Notes under the pieces: generated by a model
What the model was told of the DNA's origin: nothing
Databases searched by the model: none
Seen by the model: only the letters and a program-made list of their open reading frames with translations
Made by a program: the position numbers and the translations under genes
From: JAMQPK01 sp035937795
GTDB taxonomy: Bacteria; Acidobacteriota; Vicinamibacteria; Vicinamibacterales; JAMQPK01
Length of the DNA stretch: 64,000 nt
Direction: 5' to 3'
NCBI GenBank assembly: GCA_035937795.1
Contig: DASZHO010000069.1
Coordinates: 12,793 to 76,792 of the forward strand
Shown: positions 52,119 to 61,231 of the stretch, one piece after another
Layout of the letters: the number at the start of each line of letters is the position of its first letter
Numbering within the stretch: position 1 is the first letter of the stretch

Positions 52119-53480
52119 ATGATCGCATCGATCCCGTCCACCACGGGTCAGATCGAATCGGAGGCCCCTCCGCTGACCCCGCTGCAGTGGCTCATCTGTG
52201 CCATCGCCGCCCTCGGGTTTGCGTTCGACAGCTACGTGCTGCTCATGGTGCCGCTGGTCATACCGCCAGCGCTCGTCGAACTGCTCGGCGTGCCGCCGAC
52301 CAATCCCGCAGTCAACGACTGGGTCGGCATCCTCTTTTATGTGCCGGCCGTGGCAGGCGGGATCTTCGGTCTGCTCGGCGGCTATCTGACGGATCTGCTG
52401 GGACGCCGCCGCGTGCTGGTCTGGAGCATTCTGTTGTATGCGTTTTCCGCACTCGCGGCCGGCTTCACGACCTCGGTGCAGTGGCTGCTCGTCTGGCGCT
52501 GCTGTACGTTCGTCGGCGTGTGTGTGGAGTTCGTCGCGGCCGTCGCCTGGCTGGCCGAGCTCTTCCCGGACCCGAAACAACGCGAAGCGGTCGTCGGCTA
52601 CACGCAGGCGCTCGGATCGATCGGCGGCATCATGGTCACCGGTGCGTACTATCTCGTTGTCACCTACGGCGCTCGCCTCCCCGCGGTTCACGGCGGACAC
52701 GAAGCGTGGCGCTATACGCTGATGTCGGGCGTGATTCCCGCGATCCCGCTGATCGTGATCAGGCCGTTTCTGCCAGAGTCTCCGACATGGCGCGCCAAGA
52801 AAGCCGCCGGCACATTGAAGCGCCCCGGACTCACCGAGCTGTTCCGCCCGCAATTCCGGACGACGACGCTGGTCACAACGGTGATGATGGCGTGCGCATT
52901 CGCCGCAGCCTTTGGCGCCATTCAACAGATGCCGCGGATCGTGCCCGGTCTGCCTGAAGTTCGGACGCTGCCGCGTCCGGCGCAGCAACAGATCGTCAGC
53001 GCCGTTCAGTCGTTTCAGGAGTTCGGCGGCCTCGTCGGCCGGATTCTGCTCGCATTTCTGGCCGTGCGCATCGTGTCCCGCCGCCGCCTGCTTCATGTGT
53101 TCCAGGTCCCGGGTCTGATCCTGCTTCCTCTCGTGTTTCTGCTTCCGGCCGTCGGTAATCTCACGCTGCTCAGGTGGGGAGTGTTTCTCGTCGGGATGGC
53201 GACGATCGCGCAGTTCAGCTTCTGGGGGAATTATCTACCGCGCGTGTACCCGACCTACTTGCGTGGAACGGGCGAGGGTTTCGCCGCCAACGTTGGCGGT
53301 CGGATGATTGGCACCTCCGCCGCGCTCGTCACGACACAGCTCGTGAACGTGATGCCGGGCGCGACGCTCCAGACCAGGCTTGCGTACGCGGCAGCCCTGG
53401 TCGGCACCGCGGCTTACCTCATCGGCTTTACTGCCAGCTTCTGGCTGCCCGAACCGAAAACCGGGAAACTGCCGGAGTGA
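52119..53480 (+). CDS. MFS transporter
   Basis: A 453-residue 12-helix transporter. Helix 1 includes AIAALGFAFDSYVLLMVPL, with an Asp typical of sugar or organic-acid symporters. The cytoplasmic loop 2-3 is GYLTDLLGRRRVLVWS, an MFS signature A variant. The second half begins near residue 235. It belongs to the large family including aromatic acid/H+ symporters (AAHS) and sialic acid transporters; the look of loop 2-3 favours that group, without proof. It diverges from the LuxE-like gene over 70 nt and is coupled to the next membrane protein (stop and start overlap as TGATG). Confidence 0.82.
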   Translation: MIASIPSTTGQIESEAPPLTPLQWLICAIAALGFAFDSYVLLMVPLVIPPALVELLGVPPTNPAVNDWVGILFYVPAVAGGIFGLLGGYLTDLLGRRRVLVWSILLYAFSALAAGFTTSVQWLLVWRCCTFVGVCVEFVAAVAWLAELFPDPKQREAVVGYTQALGSIGGIMVTGAYYLVVTYGARLPAVHGGHEAWRYTLMSGVIPAIPLIVIRPFLPESPTWRAKKAAGTLKRPGLTELFRPQFRTTTLVTTVMMACAFAAAFGAIQQMPRIVPGLPEVRTLPRPAQQQIVSAVQSFQEFGGLVGRILLAFLAVRIVSRRRLLHVFQVPGLILLPLVFLLPAVGNLTLLRWGVFLVGMATIAQFSFWGNYLPRVYPTYLRGTGEGFAANVGGRMIGTSAALVTTQLVNVMPGATLQTRLAYAAALVGTAAYLIGFTASFWLPEPKTGKLPE

Positions 53481-54022
53481 TGACGGGCACGGGCATCGTG
53501 GCGTCGATCGGCGGCGCCCTCGTGATGGCCGCGGTCAGCACGCTCGGCGACTTCATCTGGGCGAACTGGATTCCGCGCCATCGCATGATTTTCGGCCTCA
53601 CGCACGGTACGCTTCTCTTCCTCTGCATGGGCGTCTATCTCGGTGCCACCGCACGCAGGCCGGCAATCGGAGCGATCGCAGGTGCGCTTGCCGGATTCAT
53701 CGCCGCCGGGAGCTTCTATCTCCTGGTACCTCTGATCGGCTACTCCGTGATGTTCGTCGTGTGGATCGCGCTCTGGGCAGCCTTCGGTGCGCTGTACTGC
53801 TGGATGCAAACTGATCGCGCGACGGTCCGTGACGCATTCCTGCGAGGCGCCGCCGCGGCGCTCTCATCGGGGATCGCGTTTTATGCGATCTCCGGGATTT
53901 GGCGGCCGTTTCATCCCCACGGCTGGGACTACGCCGTCCATTTCCTGAGCTGGACGGTCGCATTTCTGCCGGGGTTTCTGGCGCTGATGTTAAGACGCCG
54001 GTCTCTACCCGAAGCAGTATAG
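53480..54022 (+). CDS. Small polytopic membrane protein coupled to the MFS gene
   Basis: A 180-residue protein with five to six helices (VASIGGALVMAAVSTLGDFIW, IGAIAGALAGFIAAGSFYLL, then VFVVWIALWAAFGALY). Start ATG at 53480 overlaps the MFS stop by one base, so it is translated after the transporter. It ends 18 nt inside the convergent propeller gene. No family was recognised. It may be a subunit or helper of the transporter. Confidence 0.72.
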   Translation: MTGTGIVASIGGALVMAAVSTLGDFIWANWIPRHRMIFGLTHGTLLFLCMGVYLGATARRPAIGAIAGALAGFIAAGSFYLLVPLIGYSVMFVVWIALWAAFGALYCWMQTDRATVRDAFLRGAAAALSSGIAFYAISGIWRPFHPHGWDYAVHFLSWTVAFLPGFLALMLRRRSLPEAV

Positions 54023-55189
54023 ACGCCCGTCTTGCGCACCGAACACGAGACGCCCTTCCGCAACTGCCGGTGAAGCCGAGACAGCAGCTCCAGCGTCGAA
54101 CTCCCACTGTTTCATCCCGGTTGCCAGGTCAAGTCCATAGAGACGCCCGTCGTTCGAACCGACAAACACACGGTTCCCCACGATTGCGGGCGAGGATTCG
54201 ATCCGGGCGTTGGTCATGAAGGTCCAGAGCGCCTTTCCGGTCGAAGGATCCAGCGCGTGCAGCATCTTGTCGCGGCCGCCGATCACCACATGTCCCTGGG
54301 CGACGGCTGCCGACGAATAGAACGGGAAGTGCCGCTCTGGATGGCGATAGCTCCAGAGCACGCGCCGCGATCGAAGGCTCACGCCGATCACGTCATTGTC
54401 AAATGTCCCGATGTACGCGACATCTCCGGCGAGTGCGGGCGATGCACCCATGTATGCCCCTATCGCCGTCTTGAACATCTCCTTTCCATCCGAGACCCGG
54501 ATGCCGCGAAACGTTTCGTCGCAGCCGCCAAGGTAGGCGATGCCGTTGACGACCGCCGGTGTGGCGTGCACGTATCCTTGAAATTCCACTTTCCACGCGA
54601 GCGCGCCGTTTCGTGTCGACAGACCGTACAAGTACCGGTCGTAGGAACCGATGAGCACCTTGTCGGCAACCACGACCGGTGATGACCGGATCTCCCCTTG
54701 AGTCTTGAACGTCCAGACAGCCTTGCCGGTCTGAACGTCAACCGCGTGAAGGACTCCGGTAAGATCGCCGATGTACACCACTCCGTTCGCAACACTAGGA
54801 GACGATTCGCCAAGTTCTGCGGTGCGGTACTTCCAACGCACCGACCCGGTCTGGAGGTTGAGCGCAACCAACTCGCCCGACGCTGAACTCGCGAAGACCG
54901 TACCATCGACAATTGCCGCAGAAGAGTCGACCGATTCCCCCGCGTCGTACGTCCATAGAAGCTTGAGCGTGGCCCCAAGTTCAGACGACGAGACTCCGGT
55001 GAGCGCGGGATTCCCGCGGAACTGAGGCCAGGCGTCGGCTCTGACCGTGTTCGGAGCCGGTCGTTGCTGGCCGGGCCCCATACGTGGCAGCTGCGTGTGG
55101 GTGACAGAACTGGGCCCCACGCGTGGCAGCCGCGGGTCGGTGGCAGAACCGACTGAGACGAGCGCCAACAGGACCGTCAGAAGGCGCAT
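54005..55189 (-). CDS. Secreted PQQ-like (BamB-type) beta-propeller protein 10
   Basis: A 394-residue protein from the ATG at 55189 with GGGAGG 8 nt upstream and a short signal peptide ending SVGSA. The mature N-terminus has a 13-residue unit repeated twice (GSATDPRLPRVGP, SSVTHTQLPRMGP), then WPQFRGNPALTGVSSS. Blades are short and regular: VALNLQTGSVRWKY, AVDVQTGKAVWTF, ALDPSTGKALWTF and GLDLATGMKQWEF, giving a typical seven-bladed or eight-bladed BamB-like layout. It is the closest of the set to true BamB or to secreted PQQ-repeat domains. Its start overlaps the alcohol dehydrogenase end by 13 nt. Confidence 0.87.
   Translation of the reverse strand: MRLLTVLLALVSVGSATDPRLPRVGPSSVTHTQLPRMGPGQQRPAPNTVRADAWPQFRGNPALTGVSSSELGATLKLLWTYDAGESVDSSAAIVDGTVFASSASGELVALNLQTGSVRWKYRTAELGESSPSVANGVVYIGDLTGVLHAVDVQTGKAVWTFKTQGEIRSSPVVVADKVLIGSYDRYLYGLSTRNGALAWKVEFQGYVHATPAVVNGIAYLGGCDETFRGIRVSDGKEMFKTAIGAYMGASPALAGDVAYIGTFDNDVIGVSLRSRRVLWSYRHPERHFPFYSSAAVAQGHVVIGGRDKMLHALDPSTGKALWTFMTNARIESSPAIVGNRVFVGSNDGRLYGLDLATGMKQWEFDAGAAVSASPAVAEGRLVFGAQDGRLYCFG
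55073..55150 (-). repeat. 39-bp imperfect tandem duplication inside a propeller gene
   Basis: Two adjacent 39-bp units (55073-55111 and 55112-55150) match at 32 of 39 positions by eye. They lie just after the signal peptide of the 54005 gene and keep the reading frame, adding one 13-residue unit to the flexible N-terminal linker. Confidence 0.75.
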
Positions 55190-56349
55190 TCGTAGACCTC
55201 CCGGGCGCCCGTCGCGTCGAACGGTCGGGGATTGAATCCCCCCGTCCATTGAGACGCCGCGTCCTGCGCAAGGGCGGGCAGATCCTCCCGCGACACACCC
55301 AGCGCTCTCAGATCTTTGGGCAATCCACCCGCCAGCGCCAATTCTTCGAGACGTGCCGCCAGAGCTTCTCCAGCTTGGTTGTCCTTGGAGTCTCTGCCCG
55401 CGGTGCGCAACAGGTCGCCATACCTCGCGCTCACCGCGCCCGCGTTCCATCGGACCACGTGAGGCAGCAAGATCGCGATGGCCACGCCGTGGGTCGTTCC
55501 ATAGCGGGCAGTGACGGGATTCGCGCAGGCATGGGTCGCTCCAAGCATGGAAAGCTCTATGGCCATTCCGGCATAGAACGCCCCGAGCTGCATGGCGGCC
55601 CGTGCGTCAAGCGCGCGCGGGGTGAGGAGAGCGCGCTCGTAGTGTGCCTCGAGGAGCCGCCAGGCTTCACGCGACAGCATGTCCGAGAAACTGTTGCGCC
55701 GTGTGGTGACGTACGTCTCTACTGCGTGTGCGATCGCGTCGTAGCCTGAGGTTGCCGTGACCGCAGCGGGTTGAGAGAGTGTCAGACTGGGGTCGAGGAT
55801 AACAGCGCGGAAAGCCGCCTTGGCATCGCCGCAGGCCATCTTTGCATGGGTGTGTGGGTCGGAAATGATCGCATATGACTGCGCCTCGCTCCCCGTTCCG
55901 GCCGTGGTCGGAATCCCGATCATCGGGAGCATCGGCTTCTTCGCCTTGCCGAACCCTTGGTAGTCGGCGATCGTTCCGCCCTGGGTCAGCACAAAATTGA
56001 TCCCCTTCGCACAGTCCAACGAGCTCCCGCCGCCCAGACCGACGATCGAGTCGATGTGATGCGCTGATGCGAAACCGCGGCCCGCCTCGATCATATGTGT
56101 GTCGGGATTCGAGTCGAAGTCGCTGAAGGAGAGGACCTCGATGCCCGTCACTCTCAGCAGCGCGGCTGCATGTTCGACATGTCCGGACTTGACCAGGCCC
56201 GGATCCCCTACCAGCAGCGTGCGAGTGAAGCCGAGCTCTCTGGCCAGCACGCCCAGCCGTTCCAGCGCCGCCTCGCCGAACGTCACGTTCGTGCGGGGCC
56301 GAAAATCGAATGGTGTGATCGAGGGAACAATCGAGCTTTGAGCAATCAC
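55177..56349 (-). CDS. Iron-containing alcohol dehydrogenase
   Basis: A 390-residue protein from a GTG start. Cofactor block IVGLGGGSSLDCAKG; PTTAGTGSEAQ; and the iron site ILDPSLTLS, GYDAIAHAVE, MLGATHACANP and YGTTHGVAIAILLPHV, which together give one Asp and three His in the family positions. It reduces an aldehyde to alcohol with NAD(P)H or the reverse. Combined with the LuxE-like and ALDH/LuxC-like genes nearby, it could complete acid to aldehyde to alcohol. The last codons overlap the start of the propeller gene at 55189, so both are co-translated. Confidence 0.9.
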   Translation of the reverse strand: MIAQSSIVPSITPFDFRPRTNVTFGEAALERLGVLARELGFTRTLLVGDPGLVKSGHVEHAAALLRVTGIEVLSFSDFDSNPDTHMIEAGRGFASAHHIDSIVGLGGGSSLDCAKGINFVLTQGGTIADYQGFGKAKKPMLPMIGIPTTAGTGSEAQSYAIISDPHTHAKMACGDAKAAFRAVILDPSLTLSQPAAVTATSGYDAIAHAVETYVTTRRNSFSDMLSREAWRLLEAHYERALLTPRALDARAAMQLGAFYAGMAIELSMLGATHACANPVTARYGTTHGVAIAILLPHVVRWNAGAVSARYGDLLRTAGRDSKDNQAGEALAARLEELALAGGLPKDLRALGVSREDLPALAQDAASQWTGGFNPRPFDATGAREVYECAF

Positions 56350-56425
56350 GGAGAATTAGAGATGCTAGCATGTCGGCATCAGTGGCCGCGCGTCGCGGCC
56401 GACAAGGTGGAGGAGAAGAACGGAG

Positions 56426-57670
56426 ATGGTGAATTTCCGTATCGCCGCGACTTTGGTGCTCGCTCTCGGAATGGCAGCCGTCACGGGCGGTCAGTCCGCT
56501 CCTGGTGCTGATTGGCCGCAGTGGCGCGGGCCTGAGCGGACTGGGCTGTCAAAAGAGTCAGGGCTGATGAAACAGTGGCCCGCTTCCGGGCCATCTCTGG
56601 TGTGGTCGGCTTCAAACCTGGGCGCCGGCTATGGCTCGATCTCCGTGAGCGGGGACCGCATCTTCGTCCAGGGCATGAAAGGTCGAGACAGCACGGTGTT
56701 CAGTCTGAACCGCGCCGATGGCAAGCCTGTCTGGTCGAAGATCCTGGGACCGGCGGTGACGAATGAGCAGGGGCCCGGGCCGAGAGGCACGCCAACCGTG
56801 GACGCCGACCGGGTGTATGTGCTCACGGAGAACGGAGACCTGGCGTGTCTCCGAATCCAGGACGGTTCTGTGCTCTGGCAGCGCAACATTCTCAAAGACT
56901 TCGGCGCGCGGAATATCCCGTGGCTGATCAGCGAATCGCCGCTCATCGACGGGAACAACGTGATCGTGACCCCGGGCGGCCGAAACGCCGGCATGGTCGC
57001 GCTGGACAAGATGACGGGGAAGACAATCTGGACGAGCAAGGAGCTGAGCGACGAAGCCGGACACGCATCCGTTATTGCCGGCGATGTGCAGGGAGTCCGG
57101 ACGTTGATGACGCTGACGGCAAGAGCGGGCGTGGGCGTTCGTGCGTCGGATGGAAAGTTAATGTGGCGGTACGAGCCGGTCGCGAACGACACCGCCAACG
57201 TCGCGACGCCCATCTTCTCCGACAACAAAGTGTTCTACACCTCGGACTACGGTACAGGCGGCGCGCTGCTCGGGTTGACGGCTCAGAACGGAGAAGTCAA
57301 GGCTCGAGAGATTTACGCCACACGAGAGTTACAGAATCATCATGGCGGGGTCGTCCTCGTGAACGGATACCTGTACGGCTTCAACAATTCGATCCTGACG
57401 AGTCTCGAGTTCGCCACAGGCAAGGTCATGTGGCGCGACCGTAGTGTGGGCAAAGGTTCGCTGACCTACGCCGACGGCAACCTTTACATCCTGGGTGAAG
57501 ACAACATCGTCGGACTCGCTGAGGCCACTCCGATGGGCTACAGGGAAAAAGGCCGATTCCGAATTGCGGATCAAGGCTGGCCCAGTTGGGCGCACCCCGT
57601 GGTGAGCGGCGGCAGGTTGTACGTCCGCAACCAGGGTACGCTTGCTTGCTACGATATCCGGGCGCGCTAA
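56426..57670 (+). CDS. Secreted PQQ-like (BamB-type) beta-propeller protein 11
   Basis: A 414-residue protein with a signal peptide (IAATLVLALGMAAVTGGQ). The mature start DWPQWRGPERTGLSKE carries the shared block. Blade signatures are LNRADGKPVWSK, LDKMTGKTIWTS and LEFATGKVMWRD. The C-terminus LYVRNQGTLACYDIR is close to the protein at 15911, forming the first subfamily. It is divergent from the alcohol dehydrogenase across 76 nt and is the last gene of the accessory region before the kinases. Confidence 0.86.
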   Translation: MVNFRIAATLVLALGMAAVTGGQSAPGADWPQWRGPERTGLSKESGLMKQWPASGPSLVWSASNLGAGYGSISVSGDRIFVQGMKGRDSTVFSLNRADGKPVWSKILGPAVTNEQGPGPRGTPTVDADRVYVLTENGDLACLRIQDGSVLWQRNILKDFGARNIPWLISESPLIDGNNVIVTPGGRNAGMVALDKMTGKTIWTSKELSDEAGHASVIAGDVQGVRTLMTLTARAGVGVRASDGKLMWRYEPVANDTANVATPIFSDNKVFYTSDYGTGGALLGLTAQNGEVKAREIYATRELQNHHGGVVLVNGYLYGFNNSILTSLEFATGKVMWRDRSVGKGSLTYADGNLYILGEDNIVGLAEATPMGYREKGRFRIADQGWPSWAHPVVSGGRLYVRNQGTLACYDIRAR

Positions 57671-57826
57671 CGTCTCCGAGCGCTATTCTGTTCCCGGCGT
57701 GACGAATTGCGACACAAGCCTCTCGATCGAAGCGATTCAGCGTTTTCGGATGTCAGCTGAAAGCGTCTCCTCTAGATATTACGGCGTCACTCAAGAGTAA
57801 TCCCGTCCGCGCAGCCGCCCCACCGC

Positions 57827-57832
57827 TATAAT
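57827..57832 (+). promoter_or_regulatory. TATAAT -10 element just before the kinase start
   Basis: A perfect TATAAT lies 12 nt before the TTG start of the kinase at 57845. No -35 match is visible. A start site about 7 nt after the box would leave only about 5-6 nt of leader and no Shine-Dalgarno, so a leaderless message is possible. The remaining 57671-57826 gap shows no gene. Confidence 0.45.
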
Positions 57833-57844
57833 CCACGGCAAACC

Positions 57845-60580
57845 TTGGCCCTCACCTCGGGCGCGAGACTCGGCCCGTATGAAATCGTCGCCGCACTCGG
57901 TACCGGCGGCATGGGTGAAGTGTTTCGCGCGCGGGATACAACGCTGAATCGAGACGTCGCGATCAAAGTCCTGCCTGACTCGTTCGCGAGCGACCCCGAA
58001 CGACTCGCCCGGTTCACACGCGAGGCCCAGACCCTCGCGTCGTTGAACCATCCCAATATCGCGATCATCTACGGGCTCGAGCAGGCGCGTGACGTCCATG
58101 CCCTCGTCATGGAGTTGGTGGCCGGTGAGGATCTGTCACAGCGCATCGCACGCGGCGCGATCCCGCTCGACGAGGCCCTGCCGATCGCGAAGCAGATCGC
58201 CGAGGCGCTCCAAGCGGCGCACGAGCAAGGGATCATCCACCGCGATCTCAAGCCCGCCAACATCAAGGTGCGGCCCGACGGCACCGTCAAGGTGCTGGAC
58301 TTTGGTCTGGCGAAGCTCTCGGAGAGAGGCGGACCGGGCCGAGCTGGGGAGCTTCACCTTACGCAGTCACCGACGATCACCAGTCCCGCGCAGATGACGG
58401 GCGCCGGTGTGCTTCTCGGCACGGCGGCATACATGGCGCCGGAACAGGCGAAGGGACAGGCGGCGGACAAGCGAGCGGACCTCTGGGGGTTCGGGGTGGT
58501 CGTCTTCGAGATGTTGACTGGCCAGCGGTTGTTCACCGGCGAGACGATCTCCGATACGTTGGCGTCGGTACTGAAGACGGAGCCGAATTGGCACGCGCTC
58601 CCGGCGGCCACGCCGACGGCGGTTCGCCGCCTGCTCCGCCGCTGCCTGGAAAAGGATCGTAAGCGACGAGTCGATTCGGCCGCCGACGCGCGGCTGGAGA
58701 TCGAGGAGGCGTTGACCGCGCCGCCGGCCAGCGACGGAGCCACCGCACCAACCGGAGCGGCGTTGCGTCCGGCGTGGGCGCGCGCCCTACCGTGGGCGGT
58801 TGCCGGAGCGCTCGCAGCGGGACTCGGGGGGGTGCTCGTGCTGTGGGCGCCATGGCGCGCGGCGGCGCCACCGCGCGTCACGCGCATGGCAACCACGACA
58901 TCCGGCCGGGCGGCCCTGACCATCAACGGCTTCGATGGCGACGTGGCCCTCTCACCCGACGGGACGCACGTCGTCTACGTCGGCAACAACGGTACGCAGC
59001 TCTTCGTCCGCGCACTCGACGCGCTCGAACCGGTGGCGATCGCCACCGGCGGCGTTTTGCGCGGGCCATTCGTCTCGCCGGATGGTCAGTGGATCGGCTT
59101 CATCGACGGTGTCAACACGCTGAGAAAGGTTGCCATCACGGGTGGTCCGCCGATCACGCTCGCCCGCCTCGACGGCGTTTCCCTTGGCGCTACATGGGCG
59201 CCCGACGACACGATCATCTTCGCGACCAGCAACGTGGCGACGGGGCTGCAGCGCGTGTCCGCCGCAGGTGGGACGCCCGAGGTGCTGACGCGGCCCGACC
59301 ACGCCCACGGCGAAGCCAACCACGTCTGGCCAGAAATCCTGCCCGGCGGCCGGGCGGTCCTTTTCACGATCACGTCGCGGGCGGGCGGGATCGATACGGC
59401 CCAGGTGGTCGTGGGCGATCTGCGCACCGGGACGCACAGAGTGCTGCTGCACGGCGGGAGCCACGGGCACTATGTGGACAGCGGCCACCTCGTCTACGTG
59501 GCGGCGGGGACGCTGCGCGCGATCCCCTTCGATCTGATGCGGCTGGAGACGCACGGAACGGCGGTGCCGGTGCTGCCGCGGCTCGTCACAACGAGCTTCG
59601 GCGCGGGCGATTTCGCCGTGGCCAAAGACGGGACGCTCGTGTACGTGGACGTGCCGGGCAACCTTGGGGTGAACGCGCGCACGCTCGTGTGGGTCGATCG
59701 TATGGGCAAAGAGGAGTCCATCGCCGCACCGCCGCGCGCCTACCAGCATCCGCGCATCTCGCCCGACGGGACGCGCGTCGCGCTCTCCAGTATCGATGAG
59801 GAGAACGACCTCTGGATCTGGGACCTGGGACGGGCGACGCTCACGCGCCTGACCTTCGACCCGGGCCTGGACCAGTTTCCTGTGTGGACTCCGGACGGCC
59901 AGCGGATCGTCTTTAGCTCGGCGCGCAGCGGCCAGCTCAACCTCTGGCGGCAGGCGGCCGACGGGACCGGCGCCGCCGAGCGGCTGACGACGAGCACTAA
60001 CCCCCAGCTGGCCACTGGGATCACGCCCGATGGGACCGCGGCCCTGTTCTTCGAACTGACGCCAACGATGGGCTTCGATCTGCTGCAAGTCGCGCTCGAC
60101 GAGACACGCCGCGTGACGCCCTTGCTGCAGACGAAATTCGACGAACGCAACGGGATCGTCTCGCCCGACGGCCGGTGGCTGGCGTACGAGTCCACCAGCT
60201 CGGGCCCGCCCGAAATCTACGTCCGGCCCTTTCCGAATGTCGGCGGCGGCGAGTGGCTGGTCTCGTCGGCGGGGGGTAGACAGCCGCTCTGGGCGCGGAG
60301 CGGCAAGGAACTGTTCTATGTCGGCCCCGATGGCGCGCTGCTGCGCGTGCCGGTGGAGGCGAACGGCACGACGTGGCACGCCGGCACGCCGACGAAGCTC
60401 ATCGAAGGGCGCTACGTTACCGGCAGCGGCACCCTGGTCCGCACGTACGACGTATCGGCCGACGGTCAGCGCTTCCTGATGATCAAAGCGCCCGGGCCCG
60501 AGGCGGGCGCCGCGCCGCCCACGCTCGTCGTCGTGCAACATTGGGACGAGGAGCTGAAGCGCCTCGTTCCGACGAAGTGA
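57845..60580 (+). CDS. Ser/Thr protein kinase with TolB-like periplasmic propeller
   Basis: A 911-residue protein from a TTG start. The kinase domain runs about 10-280: GTGGMGEV, VAIKVL (Lys 41), HRDLKPAN (Asp 134), DFGLA (Asp 152) and MAPEQA. A single transmembrane helix (about 313-340; LPWAVAGALAAGLGGVLVLW) is followed by an extracytoplasmic beta-propeller (about 350-910) with TolB/WD40-type repeats of the SPDGTHVVYV and TPDGQRIVFSS pattern. Sensor kinases of this layout are common in Acidobacteriota. It faces the VapC-like gene across 220 nt. The signal it senses is unknown. Confidence 0.93.
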   Translation: MALTSGARLGPYEIVAALGTGGMGEVFRARDTTLNRDVAIKVLPDSFASDPERLARFTREAQTLASLNHPNIAIIYGLEQARDVHALVMELVAGEDLSQRIARGAIPLDEALPIAKQIAEALQAAHEQGIIHRDLKPANIKVRPDGTVKVLDFGLAKLSERGGPGRAGELHLTQSPTITSPAQMTGAGVLLGTAAYMAPEQAKGQAADKRADLWGFGVVVFEMLTGQRLFTGETISDTLASVLKTEPNWHALPAATPTAVRRLLRRCLEKDRKRRVDSAADARLEIEEALTAPPASDGATAPTGAALRPAWARALPWAVAGALAAGLGGVLVLWAPWRAAAPPRVTRMATTTSGRAALTINGFDGDVALSPDGTHVVYVGNNGTQLFVRALDALEPVAIATGGVLRGPFVSPDGQWIGFIDGVNTLRKVAITGGPPITLARLDGVSLGATWAPDDTIIFATSNVATGLQRVSAAGGTPEVLTRPDHAHGEANHVWPEILPGGRAVLFTITSRAGGIDTAQVVVGDLRTGTHRVLLHGGSHGHYVDSGHLVYVAAGTLRAIPFDLMRLETHGTAVPVLPRLVTTSFGAGDFAVAKDGTLVYVDVPGNLGVNARTLVWVDRMGKEESIAAPPRAYQHPRISPDGTRVALSSIDEENDLWIWDLGRATLTRLTFDPGLDQFPVWTPDGQRIVFSSARSGQLNLWRQAADGTGAAERLTTSTNPQLATGITPDGTAALFFELTPTMGFDLLQVALDETRRVTPLLQTKFDERNGIVSPDGRWLAYESTSSGPPEIYVRPFPNVGGGEWLVSSAGGRQPLWARSGKELFYVGPDGALLRVPVEANGTTWHAGTPTKLIEGRYVTGSGTLVRTYDVSADGQRFLMIKAPGPEAGAAPPTLVVVQHWDEELKRLVPTK

Positions 60581-60799
60581 CTGGCGCGCGCCGGCCTTTT
60601 CCTGGCCCTCGCGCTCGAGAATGATCCTCCCTTGGACGCGACAAGTTTTGCCTTTCTGTGGTTTTCGATGGACGTCGGTTGCACGGTCAGAGACCGTTGC
60701 CGACACGATCACCGCACAAGTTGCTGCACCGATGGCGTTCTTCGGGTTCGAGCTGGCTCAGCGGCCCACCGCTCGCGACAAGGAGTGGCTGGCACCTCA

Positions 60800-61231
60800 T
60801 CAACGCGGCTGGGGCAGCCATTGCACTTCCAGGTCCAGCTCGCCTTCGAGCGGCTTGATTTCGGGATCACCGGTCAGGAGTGTCGCGTGAAACTCGAGCG
60901 CCGTCGCGATGGCGAAGGCGTCTGCGTACGCAATGGCATGATTGGCCTTCAGCTCGGCCGCCAGTCGCACTCTCCGTTGCGTGGCTTCTTTCACGGAGAC
61001 GGGGAGCGTACGTCGCAACGCCATCCGCCAGAGCGACTCTGCCTTCTCACGCCGGTCGACGCGAATCAGGCGATAGTACGCCTCACCCAGGTTGATGATA
61101 GACGTGACGCAGTCGGCGTGGCCGCGTTCGGCCTCGTCAAGACAGTGTTGAACAGCCGGCGCGCCGGGCTCATCCTGCAGCCACGCGAGCCAGGCAAAAG
61201 CATCGAGGCAGAATTTAGCGTTTCGCTTCAC
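60800..61231 (-). CDS. PIN-domain ribonuclease toxin, VapC-like
   Basis: A 143-residue protein with the PIN acidic set visible in order: Asp 10 in CLDAFAW, Glu in INLGEAYY, Asp in YADAFAIATA and Asp in LLTGDPE. Such VapC toxins cut RNA (often tRNA or rRNA) with Mg2+. It overlaps the AbrB-like antitoxin gene by 17 nt, so the antitoxin is translated first and coupled. Length is normal. The antitoxin pairing and order match VapBC modules. Confidence 0.9.
   Translation of the reverse strand: MKRNAKFCLDAFAWLAWLQDEPGAPAVQHCLDEAERGHADCVTSIINLGEAYYRLIRVDRREKAESLWRMALRRTLPVSVKEATQRRVRLAAELKANHAIAYADAFAIATALEFHATLLTGDPEIKPLEGELDLEVQWLPQPR

Noticed and set aside
15911..57670. Calling the propellers quinoprotein (PQQ-dependent) dehydrogenases
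   Set aside because: No vicinal Cys pair, no conserved metal-ligand set and no heme c site were seen; the blades fit PQQ-like/BamB repeats that do not bind the cofactor.
58952..60712. 586-codon minus-strand frame
   Set aside because: Antisense to the TolB-like propeller of the kinase at 57845, with no recognisable domain or start signal.
60590..60799. Gene or integrase relic between the kinase and VapC-like gene
   Set aside because: The frames are short and the match to an integrase tail is only a feeling from a short stretch; nothing firm can be supported.
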